A stretch of 53,839 nucleotides of DNA from an uncultured Sphingobacterium sp. (GCA_947630335.1 CANRHE010000003.1:1-53839); one strand, 5' to 3'; numbered from the stretch's first letter, positions 10,758 through 23,494 are shown. Program-made: numbers and translations. The notes: generated by a model not told the origin, from the sequence alone.

Positions 10758-11682
10758 AAGAAAATTTATTAAAGGTCTTGCTGCTTTAGGTTTAATTGCT
10801 GTTACATCTTGCTTTTCTACAATTTCTGCAAAGCCAAAAGAAGACATAAAAATCACGATATTACACACTAATGACGTGCATAGTCGCGTTGAACCATTCC
10901 CATTAGATGGTTCGAGGTATCAAGGTCTAGGAGGAGCAGCAAGAAGAAGTTCTCTTATATCAAACATTAGAGAGAACGAAAAGAATGTTATCTTACTAGA
11001 TGCAGGAGATATGTTTCAAGGCACGCCGTATTTTAACTTATTTGATGGTGAAGTAGAGCTTGAGATCATGTCTAGACTAGGTTATGATGCAGGTACATTT
11101 GGAAACCATGAGTTTGACAATGGTATCCCTGGAATCCTTAAAAATTTTGATAAAGCGAAATTTCCTTTTGTCACTTCCAACTATGATTTTAGTAAAACAG
11201 ATCTAGCTGGCAAAACAAAAGAATATATTGTCTTAGAAAAAGAGGGTATCAGAATTGGAATTTTTGGATTAGGTGTTAGTTTAGAAGGATTAGTAGACCC
11301 CAAAAATTATGAGCAAGTTGGCTACCTTGATCCTGTAGAAGTGGCCAATCGAATAGTACCTATCTTGAAAAATAAAGAAAAGTGTGACTTAGTAATTTGT
11401 CTATCTCATTTAGGTTACTCTTACAAGGATGATAAAATTTCAGACTTGACGCTTGTTCCTCAGACTAAAGACATAGATTTAATTATTGGAGGTCACACCC
11501 ATACTCTACTCGATCGTCCTACCGAAGTCCGTAATGCTGATGGTAAAATCACATTAGTAAATCAAGTAGGTACTGGAGGCGTTCGTTTAGGACGAATAGA
11601 CTACATTTTCAACCCGATAAGCAAAGAAAAAAAAGTGTCTTACAATAATAACTACGATATCAATACAAAATTTGACAAATAA
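10732..11682 (+). CDS. Metallophosphatase / 5'-nucleotidase catalytic domain
   Basis: ILHTNDVHSRVEP, LLDAGDMFQGTPYFN, GNHEFDNG, GGHTHTLL. Confidence 0.93.
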   Translation: MEELQYLNRRKFIKGLAALGLIAVTSCFSTISAKPKEDIKITILHTNDVHSRVEPFPLDGSRYQGLGGAARRSSLISNIRENEKNVILLDAGDMFQGTPYFNLFDGEVELEIMSRLGYDAGTFGNHEFDNGIPGILKNFDKAKFPFVTSNYDFSKTDLAGKTKEYIVLEKEGIRIGIFGLGVSLEGLVDPKNYEQVGYLDPVEVANRIVPILKNKEKCDLVICLSHLGYSYKDDKISDLTLVPQTKDIDLIIGGHTHTLLDRPTEVRNADGKITLVNQVGTGGVRLGRIDYIFNPISKEKKVSYNNNYDINTKFDK

Positions 11683-11690
11683 ACAACTGC

Positions 11691-12911
11691 GTGCAGAGAT
11701 TTATTAGACTATACATAGACTCCTACAAAGGTTTATCTCCAGCTGCTTGGCTACTGGCCTTAGTGATGCTCATTAATCGTATGGGTTCGATGGTAATCCC
11801 CTTTTTAGGTATTTATATGTCTTCAGAACTCCATTTCACCAAACCTCAAGTAGGCTTAGTGTTAGGTTGCTTTGGTCTCGGCTCTGTATCTGGGTCATGG
11901 TTGGGAGGTTGGTTGACAGACAAGTTTGGAAACTTCAAAGTTCAAACTATGAGCCTATTACTTGTGATACCATTATTTCTTATTCTACCGTTATTCCGTT
12001 CATTTGAAGGATTAGCAAGTATGATTTTTATCCTATCACTTGTTGCTGATACATTTAGACCAGCTAATTCTGTATCTGTGGCTCGTTATGCCAAACCCGA
12101 AAACATTACAAGAGCCTACTCGTTAAATCGTATGGCAGTTAATTTAGGGTTTTCGATTGGCCCTGCACTTGGTGGATTCTTAGCTAAATTTTCTTACGAT
12201 TGGATTTTTTACGGTAATGCTATAGCAGCTGGTTTGGCCGCTATAGTGTTTATTTACTTTTTCAGTAATAGAAAACGAAATCAACCTATTGAAAATACTT
12301 CTCTTTCATCACATTCAAAAGATAAAATAGTATTAAAAGAGCGAAATGCATATACTGACGGACTTTTCATACTATTTAATATTTTATGTTGCCTCTTCTC
12401 AATGGCCTTTTTCCAGCTTTTGAGTACACTCCCTTTGTTTTATAAAGATGTATATCATTTTGAACCTGACGATATTGGTTTATTACTTGGTTTTAGTGGT
12501 TTCGTCATTGTATTATTTGAAATGGTACTTGTCCATTTAATAGAACATAAGTATACAGCGAGACAAATTATATTTGCCGGGACCATTATTACAGGGCTAT
12601 CCTATTTTATGCTTAATATTGATTTAGGTATAATTTGGTTGTATTTAGCGATGTTTATTCTTTCCACTGGAGAGATGTTAACACTTCCATTTATGGCAAC
12701 CATATCCATTAAGCGCGCGGGTCTGAATAATCAAGGTGCCTACATGGGGTTCAATTCATTGGCATTTGCTGCTGCCAATATTTTCTCGCCTTATTTAGGA
12801 ACATACATAGCAGATCACTTTGGCTATAATACCTTATGGATGACTACAGCTATTACCCTATTCATTGTCGCTCTCTCCTATCTTTGGGTAGTCAAGAAAA
12901 TGGAGAATTAA
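11691..12911 (+). CDS. MFS transporter
   Basis: 12-TM pattern; GSWLGGWLTDKFGNF and GFSIGPALGGFL. Confidence 0.9.
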   Translation: MQRFIRLYIDSYKGLSPAAWLLALVMLINRMGSMVIPFLGIYMSSELHFTKPQVGLVLGCFGLGSVSGSWLGGWLTDKFGNFKVQTMSLLLVIPLFLILPLFRSFEGLASMIFILSLVADTFRPANSVSVARYAKPENITRAYSLNRMAVNLGFSIGPALGGFLAKFSYDWIFYGNAIAAGLAAIVFIYFFSNRKRNQPIENTSLSSHSKDKIVLKERNAYTDGLFILFNILCCLFSMAFFQLLSTLPLFYKDVYHFEPDDIGLLLGFSGFVIVLFEMVLVHLIEHKYTARQIIFAGTIITGLSYFMLNIDLGIIWLYLAMFILSTGEMLTLPFMATISIKRAGLNNQGAYMGFNSLAFAAANIFSPYLGTYIADHFGYNTLWMTTAITLFIVALSYLWVVKKMEN

Positions 12912-13537
12912 CCAATATTTCTTTCGTAGGGCACACGAGTTTGTATAGATCGTCCAAGTGTAATTTCATCTACATATTCTAACTCACCCCCAAAGGCTAT
13001 TCCGCGAGCGATAGTGGATATCTTAACATCTAGATCTTTCAATTTACGATAAAGATAAAATATTGTGGTATCACCTTCCATCGTTGCTGATAAGGCTAGT
13101 ATAATCTCTAGTACATCACCCTGCCTAATCCGCTCAAGTAACCCTTCAATTTTCAAGTCTGAAGGACCTATCCCGTCCATTGGAGATATCAATCCACCTA
13201 AAACATGATATACACCTTGATAATGATTTGTATTCTCAATAGCCATCACATCACGAGTATCTTCTACCACACAGATAATAGACTTATCACGTTTGTTAGA
13301 CAAGCATATCTCGCAAGTATCATTATCGGATATATTATAGCACTCTTTACAATATTGAATTTTTTCTTTTAGCAGATTAATCGTCTGTGTAAATCGAGCT
13401 ACATCATGTTCGGACTGATTAAGGAGGTGTAATACCAGACGCAAGGCAGTTTTATTACCAATCCCTGGCAAGCGACCAAACTCATCAACAGCATTTTCTA
13501 ATAATTTCGAAGAAAAATTCATAGCGCAAAGGTACAT
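12908..13537 (-). CDS. recR: Recombination mediator RecR
   Basis: AVDEFGRLPGIGNKTALRLVLHLL; zinc-binding Cys4; Toprim CVVEDTRDVMAIE. Confidence 0.95.
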   Translation of the reverse strand: MYLCAMNFSSKLLENAVDEFGRLPGIGNKTALRLVLHLLNQSEHDVARFTQTINLLKEKIQYCKECYNISDNDTCEICLSNKRDKSIICVVEDTRDVMAIENTNHYQGVYHVLGGLISPMDGIGPSDLKIEGLLERIRQGDVLEIILALSATMEGDTTIFYLYRKLKDLDVKISTIARGIAFGGELEYVDEITLGRSIQTRVPYERNIG

Positions 13538-13639
13538 ATTACTACAAAATTATCTAATAGAAATATTAGCTATTAAAACTTATCAAATTCTCAAATTAAT
13601 ATCATAATATCTTGTATAGTCAACAAACAAAGAATAATC

Positions 13640-14401
13640 TTGCAAAAGATAATAAATTTTTTATATCTTGATTTTTCAAGTTATAGAATACATTATATGA
13701 CAGGAGAAAACAAGATTAGAAATTCATTTGCTAATAAGACTTGGCAAGAGATAAAAGTAAAAGACTCATGGCAAATTTTCAAAATAATGTCAGAGTTTGT
13801 TGATGGGTTTGAGAAATTAGCAAAAATCGGACCTTGTGTATCTATTTTTGGTTCAGCACGTACGCCTGATGATCATAAATATTATCATTTGACGGTAGAA
13901 ATTGCTAAACTATTGGCTGAAAAAGGCTATGGTGTGATATCAGGAGGAGGTCCAGGTATTATGGAAGCAGCTAATAAAGGCGCCTATAATGCAGGTGGTA
14001 AATCTGTTGGTCTTAATATTGAATTGCCGTTCGAACAATTTCACAATAGATATATCGATCGAGACAAATTACTAGAGTTTAATTATTTCTTTGTCCGCAA
14101 GGTAATGTTTATGAAGTATTCTCAAGGATACATTGTAATGCCTGGTGGGTTTGGAACTATGGACGAACTCTTTGAAGCTATTACACTTATTCAAACTGGT
14201 AAAATTGCACGATTCCCTATCGTATTAGTAGGCTCGGAATATTGGTCAGGATTATTAGAATGGGTGGAGAAAACATTGCTAGCTAATAAGTACATTTCTT
14301 CCGAAGATTTAAAACTATATCGCGTAGTTGATACGGCTGAGGAAGCAGCAGAACATATTTTCAGATTCTACGACAAGTATTTGTTAAAACCAAACTTCTA
14401 A
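13640..14401 (+). CDS. LOG/TIGR00730 family Rossmann-fold protein
   Basis: ISGGGPGIMEAANKGA and MPGGFGTMDELFEA. Confidence 0.93.
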   Translation: MQKIINFLYLDFSSYRIHYMTGENKIRNSFANKTWQEIKVKDSWQIFKIMSEFVDGFEKLAKIGPCVSIFGSARTPDDHKYYHLTVEIAKLLAEKGYGVISGGGPGIMEAANKGAYNAGGKSVGLNIELPFEQFHNRYIDRDKLLEFNYFFVRKVMFMKYSQGYIVMPGGFGTMDELFEAITLIQTGKIARFPIVLVGSEYWSGLLEWVEKTLLANKYISSEDLKLYRVVDTAEEAAEHIFRFYDKYLLKPNF

Positions 14402-14402
14402 T

Positions 14403-14456
14403 GAATGTATTAAAAAGGGTTTCAAAATTAATTTTGAAACCCTTTTTAATACATTC
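14403..14456. terminator. 27-bp perfect-arm palindromic terminator
   Basis: GAATGTATTAAAAAGGGTTTCAAAATT|AATTTTGAAACCCTTTTTAATACATTC. Confidence 0.8.
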
Positions 14457-14551
14457 TAATCTATCCTAGCCAAACAATTTGCTTATTCAGTCATTATTCA
14501 TGACAATCTAGCAATTTAAATAGGATTTTGTTATCTTTAAGCGAATTTTGA

Positions 14552-16834
<2,283 letters not shown>

Positions 16835-16857
16835 TTATCACTCATAATTAAATAAAA

Positions 16858-16891
16858 AAGCTAATCTCATCAGAGATTAGCTTTTTTTATA
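16858..16891 (+). terminator. Rho-independent terminator after icd
   Basis: AGCTAATCTC-atca-GAGATTAGCT followed by T-run. Confidence 0.85.
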
Positions 16892-16905
16892 AAGTAAAGT
16901 GCCGT

Positions 16906-17610
16906 TTATACTTTATTCAATAAATCAATGGTCGAGGAACTTAGTCTTGTTTTATTCAAAATATTCTTACGATGAGTATCCACTGTATGTTTACTTAAGT
17001 ATAACATCTCAGATATTTCATTACTCTTATACCCTTTATAGACCAACTCTAATATCTCTAACTCTCTTTTAGTCAGTTTATACTTACTAGGTAAATTTAT
17101 GGGTCTATTCTTTAAATTATCAAATACCTTTAGATCATCATCAGGTCGTATTGTATAGTTTTCAATACACTCCTGCATCACAATAGTCTTCAACATACGG
17201 CCATAATCATCTACTTCAATAGCATGATATTGTTGCTTTATTGTAATATAATCTCCATTACTAGTCATTAAACGGTAAGAGTATTGGAAGGAATAACGAA
17301 AATGCTCTTCAAACTGCAGCCCATTACTGACTTCAATACATTCTGCTTCACAAATTCTACAATATTCAAGATCGTCAGGATGAATAATTGAAAATAATTT
17401 CTCTATCGTGAACTCCTCAGGTTTATAACCTAATACATGCATCACAGTTTTACTCACGTACTCTATTTCGCATGTTTCGGTATTTAGAATGAAGTAATAA
17501 CTATTACGCCTTTTCTGCCTACTTTCATCAGCAGGTAATTTTTTTAAATGCTCAAACCAAAAGTCCCATTCATTACCTAAGTTAGGGATATCACTTGCAC
17601 TAGTTTTCAT
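16906..17610 (-). CDS. PAS + LuxR HTH transcriptional regulator
   Basis: PAS-like IEYVSKTVMHVLGYKPEEFT...; C-terminal LTKRELEILELVYKGYKSNEISEMLYLSKHTVDTHRKNIL. Confidence 0.88.
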   Translation of the reverse strand: MKTSASDIPNLGNEWDFWFEHLKKLPADESRQKRRNSYYFILNTETCEIEYVSKTVMHVLGYKPEEFTIEKLFSIIHPDDLEYCRICEAECIEVSNGLQFEEHFRYSFQYSYRLMTSNGDYITIKQQYHAIEVDDYGRMLKTIVMQECIENYTIRPDDDLKVFDNLKNRPINLPSKYKLTKRELEILELVYKGYKSNEISEMLYLSKHTVDTHRKNILNKTRLSSSTIDLLNKV

Positions 17611-17720
17611 AGATTAATAGAATTGGACTTCAAATTTATGTAATAATATCAATTAACAAAATCATTAAGCATCAAAATAATTTAATTATTATTACTTTAG
17701 AATTATTAAAGCAGATACAC

Positions 17721-18704
17721 ATGATTATTATTGACTCTCCATCAAATGATGCTTACTTTAACATCGCTACAGAAGAATATCTATTATCTCGATTTCCGAA
17801 AGAAGACATACTATTATTCTATATAAACGCACCATCTATCATTGTTGGCAAATTTCAAAATACATTAGCAGAGATAAACGTAGACTATGTCCAAGCCAAT
17901 AACATAAAAGTAGTTAGACGACTCTCCGGTGGTGGAACAGTATACCATGATTTGGGCAATCTCAATTTTTCATTTCATACTTTAGTGAGCGAAAATGATT
18001 TTACAGATTTCGCCACGTTTACTGCGCCAGTAATAAGTCTACTAAATAAGTTAAATGTTCCAGCCAAGCTAGAAGGAAGGAATGATTTACTTGTCAATGG
18101 TAAAAAATTCAGTGGAAATGCAAAACTAGTCAAATCAGGTAAAATGATACAGCACGGAACAGTGCTTATAGATTCAGAAATGATGGTACTGGTTGATGCA
18201 TTGAAAGTAAATCCATTAAAATTTATTGATAAAGCTATTAAATCAAATAGAGCACGAGTTACTAATCTCATTCATTATCTACCTGTAAATTTTAATACGC
18301 AAAAATTCAAAAAACTTTTTATTGAGGAAATAAAAGAGTCAAATAAGGAAACAACACGATATAATCTTACAGCTGCAGATATAGAAGCTATAGATAGACT
18401 TGTTCAAGAAAAATATGCTACTTGGGAATGGAACTACGGCTTTTCGCCAGCTTATAATTTCAAAAAAGCAAACAAACTAGCTGCTGGCTTCATTGAAGTA
18501 CATATTGATGTAAAGAAAGGATATATTGAAAATATAAAAATATTTGGAGACTTTTTTGCTTCCAAACCAATAGAAGAGTTAGAACAATTACTCATCAATG
18601 TAAAACATGACGAGAAATCAATCAAAAATAAACTAGAGAGCATCCGTATTCAAGACTATTTTGGGAAAGTCCATATCGATGAGGTTGTTGATATTTTTAA
18701 ATAA
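17721..18704 (+). CDS. lplA: Lipoate--protein ligase
   Basis: NIATEEYLL; VVRRLSGGGTVYHDLGNLNFSF; KFSGNAK. Confidence 0.93.
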   Translation: MIIIDSPSNDAYFNIATEEYLLSRFPKEDILLFYINAPSIIVGKFQNTLAEINVDYVQANNIKVVRRLSGGGTVYHDLGNLNFSFHTLVSENDFTDFATFTAPVISLLNKLNVPAKLEGRNDLLVNGKKFSGNAKLVKSGKMIQHGTVLIDSEMMVLVDALKVNPLKFIDKAIKSNRARVTNLIHYLPVNFNTQKFKKLFIEEIKESNKETTRYNLTAADIEAIDRLVQEKYATWEWNYGFSPAYNFKKANKLAAGFIEVHIDVKKGYIENIKIFGDFFASKPIEELEQLLINVKHDEKSIKNKLESIRIQDYFGKVHIDEVVDIFK

Positions 18705-18717
18705 AACAAAGTGAAAA

Positions 18718-19155
18718 TTATTTGTTTAAAGAAAATTGACCTCTAATCAGTTCATCATTGAACTGACCAATGGTGGTATTCATCAACATACCTGTGATTT
18801 TTTGTCGTACCTCTTTGAACTCATTATGCAGTGGACAAGGATTATCCTCAGAACAATAACTCAACCCCATTCCACATCCTCTAAAAATTTGTTCCCCTTC
18901 AAAAACGGTAATAATATCCGCCAAGGGACGATTTAGACTAGCTACATCCAAGTAAAAGCCTCCATTTGGTCCTTTAATAGATTGTACCATCCCTTCTTTA
19001 CTTAATTTTTGCAGTATTTTAGCCAAAAAATGCTCAGGTGAATCCACATGTTCCGCTATCTCTTTTATACCTGCACGATGACCTTCATGCGAGCGTTGAG
19101 CAATATAGAACATAGCACGCATTGCATATTCACAAGTTTTTGAAAAAATCCCCAT
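18718..19155 (-). CDS. Rrf2-family transcriptional regulator
   Basis: FSKTCEYAMRAMFYIA; Cys cluster CGMGLSYCSEDNPC. Confidence 0.93.
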   Translation of the reverse strand: MGIFSKTCEYAMRAMFYIAQRSHEGHRAGIKEIAEHVDSPEHFLAKILQKLSKEGMVQSIKGPNGGFYLDVASLNRPLADIITVFEGEQIFRGCGMGLSYCSEDNPCPLHNEFKEVRQKITGMLMNTTIGQFNDELIRGQFSLNK

Positions 19156-19182
19156 ATAAGTAAACTATTCGTTATTTTATTA

Positions 19183-19527
19183 TTAAGTGACTACTTGTTT
19201 GACACGTTCTATAGGATCATCTTTATGTAATGACAATCGAACAATACTATCTTCTTTCGCGATTAAATCATGAGGAACAGCAGATTCCAAAGCAATTAAC
19301 ATTCCTTTTTCAAGAATACATCTTGTTCCATTCACACCAAAATCAATAAGCCCTTCAACTACTTCTACCACAATTGGATAACCAGCGGTATGTTCTTTCA
19401 TCTCTTGTCCTTGGCGAAATACAATACGCACCTCTTTTATTGCGTCCGTATTCAGCAGTACACTGATAGCAGGCTTTGAATCGCCATAGACTATATTCTC
19501 AAAAATAGAGGCCTTTTCCATAATCAT
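19183..19527 (-). CDS. Small cupin-domain protein
   Basis: MKEHTAGYPIVVEVVEGLIDFGVNG...EKGMLIALESAVPHDLIA. Confidence 0.8.
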   Translation of the reverse strand: MIMEKASIFENIVYGDSKPAISVLLNTDAIKEVRIVFRQGQEMKEHTAGYPIVVEVVEGLIDFGVNGTRCILEKGMLIALESAVPHDLIAKEDSIVRLSLHKDDPIERVKQVVT

Positions 19528-19565
19528 TATATTTAATAAGTTATCATTTAAATCACTCCTAAAGT

Positions 19566-19961
19566 CTACATTGGAAATTTCAAATTATTACTCTTAAAGT
19601 ATTCCATTTTAGAAGAAAACATTTCTGCCATCTTTTCCCCCCTCCATTTAGCTTCATCAGCTACCTTACCACTAAATAGACTATCTACAGTATTCTGCCA
19701 AATAGACACCCAGTGTAAGAAATCATCCTTTTTAATTGGTAGAGGCATATGTACTGGAAAAGGACTTCCATTATACGTATGTTCATTCAATAAAATTGTT
19801 TGCCAAAATCTATACATTTTTTCCAAATGTGTATCCCAATTTTGAATCTTATTATTAAAAATTGGTCCGATAGTTACATCCTCCTGTATCCTACCATAGA
19901 ATGTATCTACTAATAGACGAATGTCTTCAATATTTTGAATATCCTGTTTCATTTCGGCCAC
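19566..19961 (-). CDS. Group III truncated hemoglobin
   Basis: LVDTFYGRIQEDVTIGPIF...WDTHLEKMYRFWQTILL...PFPVHMPLPI. Confidence 0.88.
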   Translation of the reverse strand: MAEMKQDIQNIEDIRLLVDTFYGRIQEDVTIGPIFNNKIQNWDTHLEKMYRFWQTILLNEHTYNGSPFPVHMPLPIKKDDFLHWVSIWQNTVDSLFSGKVADEAKWRGEKMAEMFSSKMEYFKSNNLKFPM

Positions 19962-20076
19962 ATTTAAATCTGAAATCTAATACAAAGATAAGTTAAAAAT
20001 AATAGAGGACAAATTTATCTCTTATTATTTTAATTAAATAATAAATCGATTAAAACATACATTTATGAACTAAAAA

Positions 20077-20110
20077 AAACCGCACCCCATTTTATTGGAG
20101 TGCGGTTTGG
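20077..20110. terminator. Terminator-like hairpin
   Basis: AAACCGCAC...GTGCGGTTT inverted repeat with A/T tract. Confidence 0.6.
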
Positions 20111-20114
20111 TATC

Positions 20115-20255
20115 TTACTCTTCTCCTTCATTTTTCAAAGCCATCAGCAAGGTATAAGCATCATCATCTGCAATGTTCTTCCCTTCAATTGCCTCTTTAC
20201 TTCGAATTTCTACCCAGCCATTACGGATGACACCACATGTTACAGGCAACATTTT
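20115..20255 (-). pseudogene. C-terminal remnant resembling an RND/HlyD-type adaptor
   Basis: Minus frame reads GWVEIRSKEAIEGKNIADDDAYTLLMALKNEGEE, resembling efflux adaptor C-termini; no upstream gene body. Confidence 0.4.
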
Positions 20256-20259
20256 AAAA

Positions 20260-20526
20260 ATGGATACCACAGAAGGAAGACATGCATTTTCGCTATACCC
20301 CAGATCAGTAATTGATAAAACAGAATTGAGTGTCGTATCCAATAAGCTTAACGATATGACCATACAAATCACGGTGGATGGTATGATCTGGCAAAAGCAT
20401 GAATATAAAGCTGTTAAAAATGCGCTATTCAGCTATGACCTCACACATTTACCCAAAGGAAGAATAGTGCTAGAAGCATTTATGGATGGCAAAAGTGCAT
20501 TTAAAGGCCGAATCAACAAAAGGTAG
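20260..20526 (+). CDS. Short protein or C-terminal fragment with DUF3244/secretion-tail-like beta domain
   Basis: FSLYPRSVIDKTELSVVSNKLNDMTIQITVDG...LSYDLTHLPKGRIVLEAF-type pattern; possibly a fragment. Confidence 0.4.
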   Translation: MDTTEGRHAFSLYPRSVIDKTELSVVSNKLNDMTIQITVDGMIWQKHEYKAVKNALFSYDLTHLPKGRIVLEAFMDGKSAFKGRINKR

Positions 20527-20610
20527 AAAAGATATCAACGAGGCGAATCTTTAAATTTCCCTCGTTGATATTAAAAGGCCACTATAGAAGAATATGATTT
20601 AAGCAAATTC

Positions 20611-22302
20611 TTACTTAATCTCTCCCTTCTTCAGCGCAGATTCGGCATAAGAAACTGCCCTTGCCGTAAGAGCCATAAAGGTCAACGATGGATTTTGGGT
20701 CCCTGTGGATGTCATACACGCACCATCCGTTACAAAGACATTGGGACAACTATGTACTTGATTCCACCTGTTTAACACTGATGTTTTCGGGTCATGTCCC
20801 ATCCTAGCTCCTCCCATCTCATGTATATCTAATCCAGGGTTCTGATTAGATCTATTCCTATATATATCTTTCACCCCCACTGCTTCTAACATTTCTGATC
20901 CTTGAACAAGGAAATCTTCCAAACTTTTATAGTCATTTTCTTGGTATCCAATAGACGTAATGAGTTGAGGTATTCCATACTTATCGGTTTCTTTGGCACT
21001 CAATCGTACATGATTCTCTATGATTGGAATAGTTTCGCCCTGCATCATCATAGATACCCGCCAGCCCCCTAGCTCAGTCAATGAATCTTTGAATTCTGCT
21101 CCTACTGTATCTTTCGAAGGAACACCAGCCGGTCTATAGGCCGAAAAGAATGAAGCATACCCACGTAAAAAATCAGTTTCTTGACCATTCACATTTCTAA
21201 AATTGGGTATCAATGGCTGGGTAGGTCTACGTCCATAATAATATCTATCTTCATATCCGTCAATGCTACCCGACAAGCTGCCCATATAATTATGAAAAGC
21301 GACATACTTGCCCAGTATTCCACTATCATTACCTAATCCGTCTGGAAAACGCCTAGAAATAGAATTCAATAGAATTTGATTACTAGCTAACGTAGAAGCA
21401 TTTAGAAAAATAACTTTGGAAAAATATTCTATAACTTCGTTTGATTCACTATCTACGATACGTACACCAATAGCCTTATTAGCTGCATCATCATAAATAA
21501 TTGATTCTACGACTGCGTTAGGTCGTAAAGTCAAATTCCCAGTTTTAAGAGCCCATGGTAAGGTAGAACTATTCGCACTGAAATAGCCACCAAAAGGACA
21601 TCCCCTACTGCAGAGCGATCTTGCCATACATTGTGCTCTTCCTTGTTGGATGTGAATTTCTTTGGGTACTGTAATATGCGCACAACGACCACTAATTACC
21701 TGTCTATCTGGATAATAGTTTCCTAGACGTTGTTGAATCATTTTCTCCACGCTATTAAGCTCAAAAGCAGGAAGAAATTCGCCGTCAGGCATATATTTAT
21801 TACCATCTTTCTCCCCCGACACCCCAATAAATTTCTCCACATGACTATACCAAGGTGCGATATCCTGATATCGAATAGGCCAATCAACAGCAAAACCATC
21901 TCGTTGTGGCCCCTCAAAGTCAAAGTCAGACCAACGCTGTACTTGCCTTGCCCATGTAAGAGACTTTCCACCAACTTGATAGCTTCTTATCCAATCAAAT
22001 GGCTTTTCTTGAATGTAAGGTTGTTCATTATCTTTCGTAAAAAAATGCATAGCATCTTCCTTAAAAGCATAACATTTGGATACAATTGGGTTTTCTTTAG
22101 TAACGGCTAATGGTAATTGATTTCGATGCTCAAATTGCCAAATATCATGATGCGCTGTTGGATAATCTTTAATATGTTGAACATCTTTACCTCGTTCCAA
22201 AAGTAAAGTCTTAAATCCCTTTTCGCATAACTCTTTCGCAGCCCAGCCTCCCGAAATACCTGAACCAATGACGATAGCATCAAATTGATTTCCTTTGATC
22301 AT
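20611..22302 (-). CDS. GMC-family oxidoreductase
   Basis: DAIVIGSGISGGWAAKEL FAD motif; GGARMGHDPKTSVLNRWNQVHSCPNVFVTDGACMTSTGTQNPSLT. Confidence 0.95.
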   Translation of the reverse strand: MIKGNQFDAIVIGSGISGGWAAKELCEKGFKTLLLERGKDVQHIKDYPTAHHDIWQFEHRNQLPLAVTKENPIVSKCYAFKEDAMHFFTKDNEQPYIQEKPFDWIRSYQVGGKSLTWARQVQRWSDFDFEGPQRDGFAVDWPIRYQDIAPWYSHVEKFIGVSGEKDGNKYMPDGEFLPAFELNSVEKMIQQRLGNYYPDRQVISGRCAHITVPKEIHIQQGRAQCMARSLCSRGCPFGGYFSANSSTLPWALKTGNLTLRPNAVVESIIYDDAANKAIGVRIVDSESNEVIEYFSKVIFLNASTLASNQILLNSISRRFPDGLGNDSGILGKYVAFHNYMGSLSGSIDGYEDRYYYGRRPTQPLIPNFRNVNGQETDFLRGYASFFSAYRPAGVPSKDTVGAEFKDSLTELGGWRVSMMMQGETIPIIENHVRLSAKETDKYGIPQLITSIGYQENDYKSLEDFLVQGSEMLEAVGVKDIYRNRSNQNPGLDIHEMGGARMGHDPKTSVLNRWNQVHSCPNVFVTDGACMTSTGTQNPSLTFMALTARAVSYAESALKKGEIK

Positions 22303-22484
22303 TTAATAAATATTTTAATATTATTATTGATAGAAATAGTTATACTCTATAACAGCTAATTATACATAGTATTATAAAGCTTTAGAGTTGTGCTTAGGTC
22401 AATAATGTAAATCAAATATAAAAAATATTAATAACTATCCATATTGAAAGTGAAGCATCAAGAATACCATCTAATTAATAAACT

Positions 22485-22515
22485 AAATAAGGCGAGATAC
22501 AATCTCGCCTTATAA
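22485..22515 (-). terminator. Terminator downstream of fasciclin gene
   Basis: TAAGGCGAGAT-aca-ATCTCGCCTTA. Confidence 0.7.
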
Positions 22516-22540
22516 AAGTAATAGTATAGTATGAAATAAT

Positions 22541-23494
22541 TTATGGGAGCAATACACGATCAATTACATGAATCACACCATTAGTAGCCATTAAGTTTGT
22601 TTTGATAATATTACTTGCTTTATCATTACCAACACCTTTAATGGTAGCTCCATTAGTTAAACTAACTGCTAACTTCTTTCCATTCAAGGTTTCAATACTT
22701 TGACCTTCCGTTAAGTCTGATGAGAATGCTCTAGCACCTAGGACATGGTACGTTAATATTGCTGTTAACGCCTCTGGATCAGCAGCTTCAATAGATTGGA
22801 TCGTAGGAAAACCTGCTGCAATGAATGCTTGATTTGTAGGGGCAAATACCGTGAATGGACCTTCTCCAGATAATACTGACGCTACATTCGTATTCCCTTG
22901 ACTAGCCCGTAAAACTGCTGCAACAAGAAATGTAAAATCTGAATTACCTTGCGCTGTAGCTACTATATTTCCTGTAGGTGGCATTAATACAGCTTCTAGT
23001 GCATGAATCACTCCGTTTGTCGCCATCACATCAGGAGTATTTACCTTCAGTCCATTTACAAAGACACCTTTACTATTTTTAGTTACATACACATTCGAAC
23101 CCTCTGCGGTCGGAACTGGCGCATTAGGACCTGCTGGTACTTGTGCACTCGTAACTTTAGATGCCAGCGTATGATACAATAGAATATCTTTCAATTGATC
23201 CGAAGACAAACTTGTAATAGTAGAATTATCAATCCCCGAAGCCGCAAATGCTTTGTCATCAGGAGCAAAAACTGTAAATGGACCTGTACCACTTAACGTC
23301 GTAGCCAAATTAGCTTTTACGACCGCTGATTTTAAAATATTAAAATTTGGATTAGAAACAACAATATCGGTAATGGTAGTTTCTGTTACCACATCCTTAT
23401 CATCATCTTTGTCGCAAGAAGTAAAAAACAAAGAAGTAGTTAAGGCCGCAACTGTAAAAAATGATAAATAATTTTTTGAAATATTGACTTTCAT
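22541..23494 (-). CDS. Fasciclin-domain lipoprotein, two FAS1 repeats
   Basis: Lipobox FFTSC; two GPFTVFAPxxxAF...ATNGVIHxIxxVLxPP repeats. Confidence 0.95.
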   Translation of the reverse strand: MKVNISKNYLSFFTVAALTTSLFFTSCDKDDDKDVVTETTITDIVVSNPNFNILKSAVVKANLATTLSGTGPFTVFAPDDKAFAASGIDNSTITSLSSDQLKDILLYHTLASKVTSAQVPAGPNAPVPTAEGSNVYVTKNSKGVFVNGLKVNTPDVMATNGVIHALEAVLMPPTGNIVATAQGNSDFTFLVAAVLRASQGNTNVASVLSGEGPFTVFAPTNQAFIAAGFPTIQSIEAADPEALTAILTYHVLGARAFSSDLTEGQSIETLNGKKLAVSLTNGATIKGVGNDKASNIIKTNLMATNGVIHVIDRVLLP

